Assembly: GCF_018614875.1 (NCBI RefSeq)
Contig: NZ_JAGGNW010000011.1
Span: 914,546 to 978,545, forward strand
Length of the DNA: 64,000 bases
Source: Variovorax paradoxus
GTDB taxonomy: Bacteria; Pseudomonadota; Gammaproteobacteria; Burkholderiales; Burkholderiaceae_C
Direction: 5' to 3'
In this document: positions 1-9,207 of the stretch, one piece after another
How positions within the stretch are numbered: the stretch's first letter is position 1
Layout of the letters: every line of letters begins with the position of its first letter
Translations under genes and position numbers: made by a program
Notes under the pieces: generated by a model
Told to the model about the DNA's origin: nothing
Seen by the model: the letters and a program-made list of their open reading frames with translations, nothing else
Database searches by the model: none

Positions 1-598
1 CACGCGGCAGCAGATCGGCCTCGTCCACCGCGAGCGACACCAGGCCGATGCGCTCGGCTTCCTCGCCACTCACCGGCTCGCACAGCAGCAGGTGGTACTT
101 GGCCTTGGCCATGCCGCACAGCAGCGGCCAGACGATGGCCGCATGGTCGCCCGCCGCCACGCCCAGGCGCGTGTGGCCGTCGACGATCTTCGCGCCCTTC
201 GCGGCGATGGAAATATCAGCCAGCAGCCCAGCCACCAGGCCGGCGCCCACGGCCGGCCCGTGCATCGCGCTCACGATGGGCTTGTCGCAGTTGATGATGT
301 TGTAGACGAGGTCGCGCGCCTCTTTCCAGACCCGCTGGCGCACCGCGTCGTCGGTGGTCATGTCCTGCACCATGGCCAGGTCGCCGCCGCCCGAGAAGCC
401 CTGCCCTTCGCCCCGCAGCACCGCGCAGCGCACCGTGTCGTCGGCCGACACGTCGCGCCAGATCTCGGCGAGCTCCCGGTGGCCGTCATGGCCCGCCGTG
501 GGCAGCTTGCCGTTGGCCGCGCGCATCTGGATGTCGAGCACCGCGCCGTTCGCGCCGCGGCGCGTGATGGCAAGGGTCTGGTAGCGGGAGTAGTCCAT
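1..598 (-). CDS. Enoyl-CoA hydratase/isomerase family protein, C-terminus cut by window edge
   Basis: Crotonase-fold enzyme, probably acting on an acyl-CoA in fatty or aromatic acid breakdown. Visible are 199 residues from the ATG at 598; the stop lies outside the window. The two oxyanion-hole segments are present: GFSGGGD at residues 68-73 and HGPAVGAG at 113-120, followed by the family's [13 protein letters not shown] segment at 150-162. The substrate cannot be told from sequence. A 7-bp stem hairpin (609-627) sits just upstream of its ribosome-binding region. The family call is firm; the exact reaction is inferred only. Confidence 0.88.
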   Translation of the reverse strand, partial: MDYSRYQTLAITRRGANGAVLDIQMRAANGKLPTAGHDGHRELAEIWRDVSADDTVRCAVLRGEGQGFSGGGDLAMVQDMTTDDAVRQRVWKEARDLVYNIINCDKPIVSAMHGPAVGAGLVAGLLADISIAAKGAKIVDGHTRLGVAAGDHAAIVWPLLCGMAKAKYHLLLCEPVSGEEAERIGLVSLAVDEADLLPR

Positions 599-608
599 GG
601 TGTCTCCG

Positions 609-627
609 CCCCGCAGTGCATGCGGGG
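609..627 (-). other. Short hairpin between two minus-strand genes
   Basis: Inverted repeat CCCCGCA/TGCGGGG with a 5-base loop. It lies between the stop of the secreted protein gene (658) and the start of the hydratase gene (598). On the minus strand no T run follows it, so it may be an mRNA hairpin rather than a terminator. Confidence 0.35.
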
Positions 628-657
628 ACTTTTCTTTTGCGTCGAAGGACGGGACGC

Positions 658-1095
658 CTATTTTCGCGCGGCCACCTCGCGGCAGCGCTGCACGTTGGCC
701 TCGAAGCGCGGCGCGAGGCCGGGCTCGCAGGCGCCGTCGGTGGGCGTGAGCCTGCACATGCCGACGACCACGTAGTCCATCACCGCCTCGGTGCACATCG
801 GGTACTTCGCCAGGTCTGGATTGGCCTGCGCCTTGAAGCCCCAGCGCTCCGAAAACTCCACCGTGCGGGCCATCGCGCCGTGAAAGAAGCTGCGGTCCCG
901 GGCCGCGATCGCGGCCTCCATGCGCGGCAGCTCCTCGTTCAGGTAGCCGACCGAATCCAGCGGAAATGACGAAGGGTCCTGCTGGGCGGCGGCAAGGGAA
1001 GCCGCCAGCACGAACGGCATGGCGGCAATGGTGCGCAGCAGCAGAGCAAGAGAAGGAGAAGGCGCGAAGCGGGAGAACGGACGGTGTGGTTGCAT
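658..1095 (-). CDS. Hypothetical secreted protein, 145 aa
   Basis: I do not recognise the family. The start at 1095 gives a basic N-terminus followed by a hydrophobic stretch ending near ASLAAAQQ, a typical Sec signal peptide, so the protein is probably periplasmic. The mature part is about 105 residues and holds four cysteines (in MCTEAV, GMCRL, GACEPG and VQRC) that could form two disulfides. An upstream ATG at 1317 would add a low-complexity region antisense to the next gene and is unlikely. A later in-frame Met (MPFVLAAS) could also start a shorter signal peptide. Confidence 0.6.
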   Translation of the reverse strand: MQPHRPFSRFAPSPSLALLLRTIAAMPFVLAASLAAAQQDPSSFPLDSVGYLNEELPRMEAAIAARDRSFFHGAMARTVEFSERWGFKAQANPDLAKYPMCTEAVMDYVVVGMCRLTPTDGACEPGLAPRFEANVQRCREVAARK

Positions 1096-1168
1096 GGCTT
1101 GGGATTTTGCAACGTTTGGAAGCATGTTTGAACAGCGGGCGATGCGTGCGCACGACGCCATGCTCGAG

Positions 1169-1441
1169 CTACCTGCCTTTTTTTTGCCGGTCGAACCTGC
1201 GCCAGTACTGGAACTCGTCCTCGTGCACTTCGAGATCGACCTCCGAGAGGCGCGACTGGAGGCGCTCCTGCACGTCGGCCACGGCCTTGTTGTAGACGAT
1301 CGGGCCGACCTCTTCAAGGAAGAAACCGAGCAGCGCGCCGGCTGCGATGTTGCCGATCTTCTCTTCCATGTTTTCGTTGAAGTAGCGCTCGATCGACGCG
1401 ATCGCCTGCTGGCGTGCTTCCTTGGGGATTTCGATGGTCAT
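1169..1441 (-). CDS. DUF2164 family protein, 90 aa
   Basis: Small cytoplasmic protein matching the DUF2164 pattern: an N-terminal MTIEIPKEAR, an ERYFNENMEEKIGN segment and a central GALLGFFLEEVGPIVYNKAV helix, then a charged C-terminus. No biochemical role is established. The ATG at 1441 is preferred over the one at 1504 because family homology begins at MTIEI. It is transcribed away from the propeller lipoprotein gene at 1546; the divergent gap holds a GCGGGC/GCCCGC inverted repeat (1495-1513). Confidence 0.8.
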   Translation of the reverse strand: MTIEIPKEARQQAIASIERYFNENMEEKIGNIAAGALLGFFLEEVGPIVYNKAVADVQERLQSRLSEVDLEVHEDEFQYWRRFDRQKKGR

Positions 1442-1545
1442 GCGGGCTGCTCTGGTGGATGTGGGGCCGATCGATTGTGCCGCTACCATGCGCTGCGGGC
1501 GCATGCGGCCCGCCGCACAAAGACCTACAACACGGAGACCGCTTC

Positions 1546-2736
1546 ATGAAATTTCACCTGGCCGCGCCGCTGGCCGCCCTTGCCCTGGCCGCCCTCGCGG
1601 GCTGCACCAGCCTGACCCCCACCGTGCCGCAGCGCCAGCTGATGCTGGTCGCCAACGACGAAAAGCAGTCGTGGAGCGACGCCGGCGCCGTGATCCTCGG
1701 GCCGATGGGCCGCGACACGTTGCAGGTGCTCGACATCGGCACCGACCCGCTGGCGCCCAAGGTCGTCGGCACGCTGCAGCTCGACAACACCATCGCCGGC
1801 CCGCCCGTCAACCTCGCGATCACGCCCGGCGAAACGCTCGCGCTGGTCGCCAATTCGCTCAACGTGGTGGAAGAGAACGGCGCACGCAGGCAGGTGCCCG
1901 ACAACCGCCTTTTCGTGATCGACCTGACCACCACGCCGCCCAGGCTGCTGGACACGCTCACGGTCGGCAAGCAGCCTTCGGGCCTGTCGATCAACCGCGC
2001 GGGCAACCTCGCCCTGGTGGCCAATCGCGCCGACAACTCGGTCAGCGTGCTGCGCATCGCGGGCAAGAAGGTGACATTGATCGACACCGTGGCCATGGGG
2101 GACTCCGTGGCGCACGTGCGCTTCACGCCCGACGGCAAGCGCGCGCTGGCGGCCAAGTTCACCAGCCACAAGATCGCGCTGCTCGAAGTGAACGGCGAGA
2201 AGGTCAGCTACAACAAGGTCGACCTTGCGGCCGGCCTCTGGCCCTACAACGTCGACGTGACGCCGGACGGCAAGCTCGCGCTCACGGCCGACAACGGCAA
2301 CTCGGGCGCTTCGGACGGGCAGATCGACACGGTGAGCGTGATCGACCTCGAAGCCTCGCCGCCGCGCGTGGTCGACAAGGTGGTGGTGGGCGACGGCCCC
2401 GAGGGCCTGGCCGTGAGCCCGACCGGCCGGCATGCGGTGGCCGTGCTCCTGCGCGGCAGCAACTCGGCGAAGAACGCCTACTTCTACAACCGCAACGGCT
2501 CGGTGGTGCTGCTGAAGATCGACGGCAAGAAGGTGACGCGCGCCAACGAAGTGGTGGTGCGCGGCCTGCCCGAAGGCGCCGTGTGGAGCGCGGACGGCAA
2601 GTACCTCTACGTGGGCAACTTCATCGACCAGGACATCACGATCCTTCGCCTGGACGGCGACACGCTGGTGCCGACGGGCAAGTCGTTCCCGCTGCAGGGC
2701 CATCCGGCGGCGATGCGCGGGACAATGTCGCACTGA
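1546..2736 (+). CDS. YncE-like beta-propeller lipoprotein
   Basis: A 396-residue protein whose signal peptide ends in the lipobox LAGC (cysteine near residue 22), so it is probably a lipoprotein. The mature part shows repeating blades of the cytochrome-cd1/YncE type: stretches such as NRAGNLALVANRADNSVSV and TPDGKLALTADNGNSG recur roughly every 45 residues, consistent with a seven-bladed propeller. Proteins of this class bind surfaces or partners and show no catalytic motif here. The start was chosen because it gives a clean signal peptide; in-frame codons upstream are antisense to DUF2164. The following small membrane protein gene starts 29 bases after the stop. Confidence 0.82.
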   Translation: MKFHLAAPLAALALAALAGCTSLTPTVPQRQLMLVANDEKQSWSDAGAVILGPMGRDTLQVLDIGTDPLAPKVVGTLQLDNTIAGPPVNLAITPGETLALVANSLNVVEENGARRQVPDNRLFVIDLTTTPPRLLDTLTVGKQPSGLSINRAGNLALVANRADNSVSVLRIAGKKVTLIDTVAMGDSVAHVRFTPDGKRALAAKFTSHKIALLEVNGEKVSYNKVDLAAGLWPYNVDVTPDGKLALTADNGNSGASDGQIDTVSVIDLEASPPRVVDKVVVGDGPEGLAVSPTGRHAVAVLLRGSNSAKNAYFYNRNGSVVLLKIDGKKVTRANEVVVRGLPEGAVWSADGKYLYVGNFIDQDITILRLDGDTLVPTGKSFPLQGHPAAMRGTMSH

Positions 2737-2765
2737 CAACGCACACCGACCGGAACGACAACGCC

Positions 2766-2978
2766 ATGGCGCAACCCAAACGACAACTCCGCACGCTCGA
2801 ACGCGGCATCCTCTGCCTGGTGATCGGCGCCGCCGTGCTGCTGGGGCCGCGCTTCCTGCAGGGCACGCGCTGGTTCGAGATGGTGGCTGGCGCCTACCTG
2901 GTCGGCTGGTTCGCGCTGGCGCTGGGCGTGGCGCTGGTGGCGGTCGGCCTGTTCCAGCGCGGCAAACCGCGCGGGTAG
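2766..2978 (+). CDS. Small membrane protein, 70 aa
   Basis: A basic N-terminus (MAQPKRQLRTLERG) is followed by two hydrophobic segments, about residues 14-30 and 40-63, and a short basic tail, so both ends probably face the cytoplasm. I do not recognise a named family. It follows the propeller lipoprotein on the same strand after 29 bases and may be co-transcribed with it. Confidence 0.6.
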   Translation: MAQPKRQLRTLERGILCLVIGAAVLLGPRFLQGTRWFEMVAGAYLVGWFALALGVALVAVGLFQRGKPRG

Positions 2979-2997
2979 GCCCGCAGCCGGCAGCGGC

Positions 2998-3906
<909 letters not shown>

Positions 3907-3992
3907 GGCAAGGGTCGGATGGAGAAAAAAGAAGCGGCGAGCTTAGCCGCAACCGCGGCGCCCGCCACCAATACCCGTACGCGGCCGGCGCG

Positions 3993-4511
3993 TCAGGCGA
4001 CGCTGCGCTTGAGGCGGATCTCTTCGACCCGCACGGTGCCCAGCGCGGTGGTCTTGGCGGTCTTCATTTCGCGCTTGAAGCCGGCGAGCTCGTGGAAGCG
4101 CATGGCGCGGTCGTTGCGAATGGGCACCCAGATCGTGACCGTGGTGCAGCCCTCTTCCTCGAGGCCTTCGCGCGCGGCGTCCCAGAGGGCGACGCCGATG
4201 CCCTTGCCCCAATGCTCGGGCTTGACGTAGATGGCCCAGATCTCGCCCGTGGTGGACGGCGTCTTGGGGTCGCGCGAGCGGTCGAAGCCGACGAAGCCGA
4301 CGATTTCTCCGTCGAGCACGGCCACCTGCACCTGCGGCTCGCTGAACTCGATGGCTTCACGCCACTTGGCTTCGCGCGAGGCAGGCGCCAGCAAGCGCAG
4401 CTCTTCTTCGGGGAGGATGCCTTCGTAGGCAGCCTTGGCGGCCAGGGCATGGACTTCGGCGACGGCCTTGGCGTCGCGCATGGTGGCGGGGCGAACTTCG
4501 TAATCTGACAT
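3993..4511 (-). CDS. GNAT-family N-acetyltransferase
   Basis: 172 residues with a GNAT fold: strand segments [16 protein letters not shown] and [16 protein letters not shown], the latter holding the acetyl-CoA-binding Q/RxxGxG/A element as WGKGIG, followed by a C-terminal [11 protein letters not shown] motif. It transfers an acetyl group to an amine that cannot be predicted. The start at 4511 ([13 protein letters not shown]) fits the usual short strand before motif C; the ATG at 4553 would add an unrelated tail. The 49-aa protein gene diverges from it, starting at 4605. Confidence 0.85.
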   Translation of the reverse strand: MSDYEVRPATMRDAKAVAEVHALAAKAAYEGILPEEELRLLAPASREAKWREAIEFSEPQVQVAVLDGEIVGFVGFDRSRDPKTPSTTGEIWAIYVKPEHWGKGIGVALWDAAREGLEEEGCTTVTIWVPIRNDRAMRFHELAGFKREMKTAKTTALGTVRVEEIRLKRSVA

Positions 4512-4604
4512 GGATGCGGGGAAATCAAAAGGAACCGCGTATTGTCGCCGCACCGCTAAACTGCCCGCTACTACGCCGCATACGCAGCATCAAAAGGAGT
4601 CGAT

Positions 4605-4754
4605 ATGGCCAAGGGTCAACAGCGCGCAAACAAGGAAGCAAAGAAACCGAAGAAGGACACCTCGCCGCCCAAGCCGGTGGGTACCGGCGGCATCGAGCCC
4701 GTCCGCACGGTCACCACAGCGGTCATTCCGCGCGGCAAGCTCAAGAACAAGTGA
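4605..4754 (+). CDS. Small lysine-rich protein, 49 aa
   Basis: Very basic, probably disordered protein: [19 protein letters not shown], a short Pro/Gly linker, then a [17 protein letters not shown] tail. A good Shine-Dalgarno (AAAAGGAG) sits 8 bases before the ATG. Its stop overlaps the GTG start of the next gene (GTGA, 4751-4754), so translation is probably coupled. Its composition suggests binding to nucleic acid or ribosome, but that is only inference. No function is known to me. Confidence 0.65.
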   Translation: MAKGQQRANKEAKKPKKDTSPPKPVGTGGIEPVRTVTTAVIPRGKLKNK

Positions 4755-5044
4755 CCGACGAATCGCCGGCCCCTGCACCCGCCAAGCCGGCCCAGCCCCG
4801 CAACCCGCTGCACGGACTCACGCTGGAGGCCATCGTCACGGCGCTGGCCGACCACTACGGCTGGGAGCAGCTCGGCGAACTCGTTCCCATCCGCTGCTTC
4901 GCCATCGACCCGAGCGTGGGCTCCAGCCTCAAGTTCCTGCGCAAGACGCCCTGGGCGCGCGAGAAGGTCGAAAGCCTCTATCTCTTCATGCTGCGCGAAC
5001 AACGCCGCGAGCAGCAACAACAGCAGCAGCCGCCGCAGCGATGA
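4751..5044 (+). CDS. VF530-family DNA-binding protein
   Basis: 97 residues with the VF530 domain: [20 protein letters not shown], then [20 protein letters not shown] and [12 protein letters not shown], which is near the family pattern throughout. Members are small DNA-binding proteins of unclear role. The GTG at 4751 is the only start that fits the domain and overlaps the preceding stop. The C-terminus is a glutamine run (QQQQQQ) encoded by CAG/CAA repeats, followed by PPQR. The stop overlaps the ferredoxin ATG as ATGA (5041-5044). Confidence 0.85.
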   Translation: MTDESPAPAPAKPAQPRNPLHGLTLEAIVTALADHYGWEQLGELVPIRCFAIDPSVGSSLKFLRKTPWAREKVESLYLFMLREQRREQQQQQQPPQR

Positions 5045-5322
5045 GGGTCCGGCTCGAACCGTCGGGCCTCGGCTTCGAGGCCGAGGCCGGCGCCACGCTT
5101 CTGAAATCGGCCGAAGCGGCCGGCATCGAGATGCCGAGCTCCTGCCGCAACGGCACCTGCCGCAGCTGCATCTGCCAGCTGGTGTCGGGCTCCATCCGCC
5201 ACATCATCGAATGGCCCGGCCTGAGCGCCGAGGAAAAGGCCGAGGGCTGGATCCTGCCCTGCGTGGCCGAGGCAGAAGGCGACCTCACGATCGATGCGCC
5301 CAAGGCGTTTTCGGTCTTCTGA
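5041..5322 (+). CDS. Plant-type [2Fe-2S] ferredoxin, 93 aa
   Basis: Small electron carrier with the CX4CX2CX~30C cluster motif: C35, C40, C43 (in CRNGTCRSC) and C74 (in ILPC). Length and layout fit stand-alone ferredoxins that feed oxygenases or reductases, but no partner enzyme lies nearby. Translation is coupled to the VF530 gene through a 4-base overlap, an unexpected partner. The MFS gene converges 24 bases downstream. Confidence 0.88.
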   Translation: MRVRLEPSGLGFEAEAGATLLKSAEAAGIEMPSSCRNGTCRSCICQLVSGSIRHIIEWPGLSAEEKAEGWILPCVAEAEGDLTIDAPKAFSVF

Positions 5323-5346
5323 AGGCCGAGGTGTTTTTTTGCGGCG

Positions 5347-6606
5347 CTATTTGGCCGCTGCGGGCATCGCGCCCACCAGCCGGTCGCGCTGCGCCAGCGA
5401 CGGAAACAGCTTGAACCAGCCCAGCGCCACCATCATGGTTCCCACGCCGCCCACCACCACGGAGCCCACCGGCCCCAGCAGCGCCGCCGTGGCACCCGAT
5501 TCGAATTCGCCCAGCTGGTTGCTGGCGCCGATGAAGATCGAGTTGACCGCGCTCACCCGGCCGCGCATGGCGTCGGGTGTTTCGAGCTGAACCAGGGTCT
5601 GGCGGATCACCACGTTGACCATGTCGGCGCCGCCGGACACCGCCAGCGCAATCAGGGAGACGATGAAGCTGCGCGAAACGCCGAACACCACCATGCAGAG
5701 CCCGAAGAGCCCGACGGCCATCAGCAGCGTGCGGCCGATGTTGCGCTCGATGGGCCGGCGCGTGAGGGCGATCGACATCACCAGCGCGCCCACCGCCGGC
5801 GCGCCACGCAGCAGGCCGAGCCCCCAGGGCCCCGTGTGCAGGATGTCCCTGGCGTAGATCGGCAGCAGCGCCACCGCGCCGCCCAGCAGCACCGCGAAAA
5901 GATCGAGCGAGACGGCGCCGAGCACCGGCTTGCGCTTCCAGATGAAATCGACGCCCGCGAACACCGTGGCCAGCGTGACCGGTTCGCGCGCGGCCGGCGT
6001 GTAGGCATAGCGCAGCCGCAATACGAGCGCGCAGGCCACCACGAAGCACAGCACGCTGGCGCCGTACACCACCGCCATGCCGGCCACGAACAACAGGCCG
6101 CCCAGTGCCGGCCCGCCGATGATCGCGCCCTGCATGCCGGCCGAACTGAAGGCCATGGCGCGCGGCAGCATGAGGGGCGGCACCAGCAGCGGCGTCAGCG
6201 CCTGCTGCGCCGGCATCTGGAAGGCGCGCACCGCGCCCAGCACCAGCGACAGGCCCAGCAGCAGGCCGCGCGTGTCGAAGCGCTGCACCACCGCGACCAG
6301 CAGCACCAGCGCCACCAGCCCCTGCACCGCAAAGCAGGCCGCCACGATGCGGCCGCGATGGCGGCGGTCGACCACATGGCCAGCGAGCAGCGCGAGCAGC
6401 AAGGCGGGCACGAACTGGTAGAGGCCCACGAGCCCCAGGTCCCAGGCGCTGCTGGTGAGTTCGTACATGTGCCAGCCGATGGCCACCAGCAGCATCTGCG
6501 AGGCCGCGGTGCCGAAGAGACGCGCCACCCACATCTGCATGAATGGGCGCTCGCGCCTGAGTTCGGCAAAGCTCGGGGGCGGGGGAACGGAAGCGGAAGC
6601 GGACAT
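5347..6606 (-). CDS. MFS exporter, enterobactin-exporter-like
   Basis: 419 residues with about 12 hydrophobic segments. The N-terminus (ERPFMQMWVARLFGTAASQM), the loop GHVVDRRHRGRIV after TM2, and the pattern in the second half match the MFS_3/EntS-like subfamily of drug and siderophore exporters. It is likely an inner-membrane proton-driven efflux protein of unknown substrate. The start at 6606 gives a short Pro-rich cytoplasmic lead. The divergent rsuA/rluA-type gene starts 75 bases away. Confidence 0.85.
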   Translation of the reverse strand: MSASASVPPPPSFAELRRERPFMQMWVARLFGTAASQMLLVAIGWHMYELTSSAWDLGLVGLYQFVPALLLALLAGHVVDRRHRGRIVAACFAVQGLVALVLLVAVVQRFDTRGLLLGLSLVLGAVRAFQMPAQQALTPLLVPPLMLPRAMAFSSAGMQGAIIGGPALGGLLFVAGMAVVYGASVLCFVVACALVLRLRYAYTPAAREPVTLATVFAGVDFIWKRKPVLGAVSLDLFAVLLGGAVALLPIYARDILHTGPWGLGLLRGAPAVGALVMSIALTRRPIERNIGRTLLMAVGLFGLCMVVFGVSRSFIVSLIALAVSGGADMVNVVIRQTLVQLETPDAMRGRVSAVNSIFIGASNQLGEFESGATAALLGPVGSVVVGGVGTMMVALGWFKLFPSLAQRDRLVGAMPAAAK

Positions 6607-6680
6607 TCCTTCGAGGATAGCCGAGGCTTCATGAGCGTCGCATGAGCCCGGGCTCTCTCCTCTCTACACTCCGTGTACCC

Positions 6681-7349
6681 ATGCCGGACATCGACCTCAT
6701 CCACGAAGACGCCCACCTGCTGGTGCTGAACAAGCCGCCCGGCCTGCTCTGCGTGCCCGGGCGGGGCGATGACAAGCAGGACTGCCTGAGCGCGCGCGCC
6801 ATGCGGCGATGGCCCGACGCGCTGGTCGTTCACCGGCTCGACATGGCCACCAGCGGGCTGGTGCTGATGGCGCGCGGCGCCGCCATGCAGCGCGCGCTCG
6901 GCGACGCCTTTGCCGAGCGCCGGATGCACAAGCGCTACGAGGCCATCGTGGATGGCGCGCTGCCGGTGCAAGACGAATGGTCGGTCATCGATGCGCCACT
7001 GATGGCCGACTGGCCGCGCCGTCCGCTGCAGAAGGTGGACCCGGCCGGCAAGCCCAGCCTCACGCGCTGGCGCGCGCTGTCTTCAGCGTCGAACGCAAAG
7101 GCCGAGGCCACGCATCTGCTGCTGGAGCCGCTCACCGGGCGGTCGCATCAATTGCGCGTGCATCTGCTGTCGATCGGCCATCCGATCCTGGGCGACGCGC
7201 TCTACGGCAATGCCGATGTCCAGGCGCGTGCGCCGCGTCTGATGCTGCATGCCAGCGAGCTGAGTTTCGTGCATCCGGTCACGCAGCAGGCCCTTTGCTT
7301 ACGGAGCCCGCCGGGCTTCTTCGGCGCCTCTTTTACAGCCCGCCCTTGA
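6681..7349 (+). CDS. RluA-family pseudouridine synthase
   Basis: 222 residues. The catalytic motif HRLDMATSGLVL, with the essential aspartate, lies near residues 53-64, and GRSHQLRVHLLSIGHPILGD gives the C-terminal RluA signature. There is no S4 domain at the N-terminus, as in RluA itself, which modifies 23S rRNA and some tRNAs. The precise RNA target is inferred only. The start at 6681 (MPDIDLIHEDAHLLVLNKP) fits the family better than the ATG at 6642. Its 3' end overlaps the convergent uspA-like gene by 17 bases. Confidence 0.85.
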   Translation: MPDIDLIHEDAHLLVLNKPPGLLCVPGRGDDKQDCLSARAMRRWPDALVVHRLDMATSGLVLMARGAAMQRALGDAFAERRMHKRYEAIVDGALPVQDEWSVIDAPLMADWPRRPLQKVDPAGKPSLTRWRALSSASNAKAEATHLLLEPLTGRSHQLRVHLLSIGHPILGDALYGNADVQARAPRLMLHASELSFVHPVTQQALCLRSPPGFFGASFTARP

Positions 7350-7776
7350 CCACGAGCACCGGCATGGGCGCGTCCTGCAGCACGCGCTGCGTGACGCTGC
7401 CGAGCAGCAGCTTCTCGATGCCGCTGCGGCCGTGCGAGCCCATCACGATGAGGTCGGCCGCGATGGCGATGGCGGTGTCGACGATGCCTTCATGCACCAC
7501 GTGGCCGTCGATCACGCGCTGGTCGCTGTGCAAGCCCTCGGCGGCGAGCGCCGCAACGCCGCGCGCGAGCGCCGCATTCGCGCTAGCCGTGGCCGCCGCC
7601 AGGTATTCGTTCTGGCCCAGCGCATAGTCCGCACCCACGCCGATAAAGGGATAGTTGTCGATCACGTGGATCAACGTGATGCGGCTTCCGAAAGCCAGCG
7701 CCAAGCCACTGGCCTTGCTGACCGCGAGCATGGAAGTTTCCGAGCCGTCGATCGGGACCAGGATGTGATTGAACAT
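7333..7776 (-). CDS. Universal stress protein, UspA family
   Basis: 147 residues beginning MFNHILVPIDGSETS, with the C-terminal ATP-binding pattern GSHGRSGIEKLLLGSVTQRV (G-2x-G-9x-G-S type). This is a cytoplasmic nucleotide-binding stress protein, probably dimeric. The start at 7776 matches the family's first strand. The gene overlaps the 3' end of the convergent pseudouridine synthase gene by 17 bases. Confidence 0.92.
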   Translation of the reverse strand: MFNHILVPIDGSETSMLAVSKASGLALAFGSRITLIHVIDNYPFIGVGADYALGQNEYLAAATASANAALARGVAALAAEGLHSDQRVIDGHVVHEGIVDTAIAIAADLIVMGSHGRSGIEKLLLGSVTQRVLQDAPMPVLVVKGGL

Positions 7777-7883
7777 GGCGGACCTCACTTTTTCGTTCGC
7801 GGACAGGCACGGCTCGCAACCGAGCCGGGCCTCGAATTTAACCTCTGCGCCGGCGCGTGGCTGTAGGACTCAAGCCAGCGGGA

Positions 7884-8636
7884 TCAATCCCCCTGGAACC
7901 CCCCGGCGCGGCAGGTAACGACGAGCGTGTCGCGCCACCCGGCGCCGCCCTCCTCGAGCGGCTGGATCGGCGTGGACTCGTGGATCACACGCGCATCGTC
8001 GAGCAGGAGCAGCGTCCACGGCTCGGTCATGGTGAAGCGCTCGCCGCGCCGCCCGCTGGCTTCGAACACGCGCGTTTCGCCGCCCTTGATGCCGCTGCGC
8101 CCGACCAGTGCCACCGCCACCAGGTCGACACCGTCGCGGTGTGCGCCTTCGGGCGTGGGCCGGCCGATGCCGCCCGCGGTGTCGATGCGGAACTGGTGCG
8201 CCTCGACGAACCACGGCTGCGCTGCCGTTGTATCGCGCATGCCGCTCGCGGCTTCGCCCAGGCGCTGCAGCAAGCGCTGCCAGGCCGGCTGCGCCATGGT
8301 GGCTTCGTGCATGGGCGCGAACCAGCGCTGCATGCCGCCATGCAGCGCGTTGTATTCGACCGGCTGCCAGTGCGCGCGATGCGGCGCGCGCGCAATCGAA
8401 TCACCCTCGACCGTGAAGCAGGCGTGGCGCCGCGTTCGATAGCGGCCGCCGTCCTTCAGGTATTCATCCGGTGGAAGATCGTTCCAGTCGGCGTGCAGCG
8501 CTTCGAGCTGCGCCAGCGGCACGCCCAGCCAGTCGCTCACGCCTTGCGGGCTCAGCACCGCATAGCCTTGGTCATGCAGGGCGGCCTGCAGTTCGGCGGG
8601 CTGGATGAAGGGTGGTGCGAATCCGGCCGTGGTCAC
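7884..8636 (-). CDS. 2-oxoglutarate/Fe(II) dioxygenase, 2OG-Fe_Oxy_2 family
   Basis: 250 residues. Iron ligands can be placed as H166 and D168 (in GAHRDGVD) and H219 (in RVIHEST), with an arginine about 20 residues later in WRDTLVVTCR for 2-oxoglutarate. The family includes amino-acid hydroxylases such as isoleucine dioxygenase, so a free amino acid is a plausible substrate, but this is inference. Its start overlaps the stop of the DUF427 gene by 4 bases (8633-8636), so the two are translationally coupled. Confidence 0.8.
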   Translation of the reverse strand: MTTAGFAPPFIQPAELQAALHDQGYAVLSPQGVSDWLGVPLAQLEALHADWNDLPPDEYLKDGGRYRTRRHACFTVEGDSIARAPHRAHWQPVEYNALHGGMQRWFAPMHEATMAQPAWQRLLQRLGEAASGMRDTTAAQPWFVEAHQFRIDTAGGIGRPTPEGAHRDGVDLVAVALVGRSGIKGGETRVFEASGRRGERFTMTEPWTLLLLDDARVIHESTPIQPLEEGGAGWRDTLVVTCRAGGFQGD

Positions 8637-8917
8637 GACGCTGTGACTTTCACGTCCTTCCAGAACGCAACGCGGTCGCGGATTTCTTCGGCCTCGGGCT
8701 TCGGGTCGGCGTAGTACCAGGCGGCGTCGGTGTGGAGCTCGCCGTTGACCAGCAGCGAGTAGTAGCTGGCCGTGCCCTTCCAGGGGCAGGTGGTCTTGTG
8801 GTTGCTGAAGGTCACGTGGTCACGGTTGAGCGAGCTCATCGGGAAATAGTGGTTGCCTTCGACGAGCACGGTGTCGTCGCTTTCGGCGACGGTGACGCCG
8901 TTCCAGGTTGCTTTCAT
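8633..8917 (-). CDS. DUF427 family protein, 94 aa
   Basis: Small protein with the DUF427 pattern: MKATWNGVTVAESDDTVLVE, NHYFPMSSL, TCPWKGTASYYSL and AAWYYADPKPEAEEI. The conserved CPWKG motif is intact. The function of the family is unknown. It is the first gene of a two-gene unit with the 2OG-Fe dioxygenase. The ATG at 8917 starts exactly at the domain; the one at 8932 only adds five residues. Confidence 0.88.
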   Translation of the reverse strand: MKATWNGVTVAESDDTVLVEGNHYFPMSSLNRDHVTFSNHKTTCPWKGTASYYSLLVNGELHTDAAWYYADPKPEAEEIRDRVAFWKDVKVTAS

Positions 8918-9034
8918 GGTCTTGCACTCCAAGGGGAGGACGCGGGCGCTTGGCTTTTTGCGCTGCCGCGCGGGGAAGGGGTATTGTGCCCGTTGCTTTT
9001 GGCGGGGATTTTGTGTGGCTTATGGTTTTGTTTC

Positions 9035-9062
9035 CCGGGGCCGGGGCGAGTCCCGGCCCCGG
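9035..9062. other. Very GC-rich perfect hairpin in a divergent intergenic region
   Basis: Perfect 11-bp arms CCGGGGCCGGG / CCCGGCCCCGG around a 6-base loop. It lies in the 290-base gap between the DUF427 gene (starts 8917, minus) and the Cds1-like gene (starts 9208, plus). No T run follows on either strand, so a classical terminator is unlikely. The rest of the gap shows no other clear signal. Confidence 0.5.
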
Positions 9063-9207
9063 AACCCCAAAAACCTCAGACCCGCTGCTCCCTCACGGCG
9101 GCCCGGAAGCGCAGCCGGCCTGTCTCTCGTCTGTCGAGGACAGCGCACAGCATCTCCATTTGTGCGCCACGCAGGTTACAACGCGTGACTTGTAGACTGG
9201 TGCCGAT

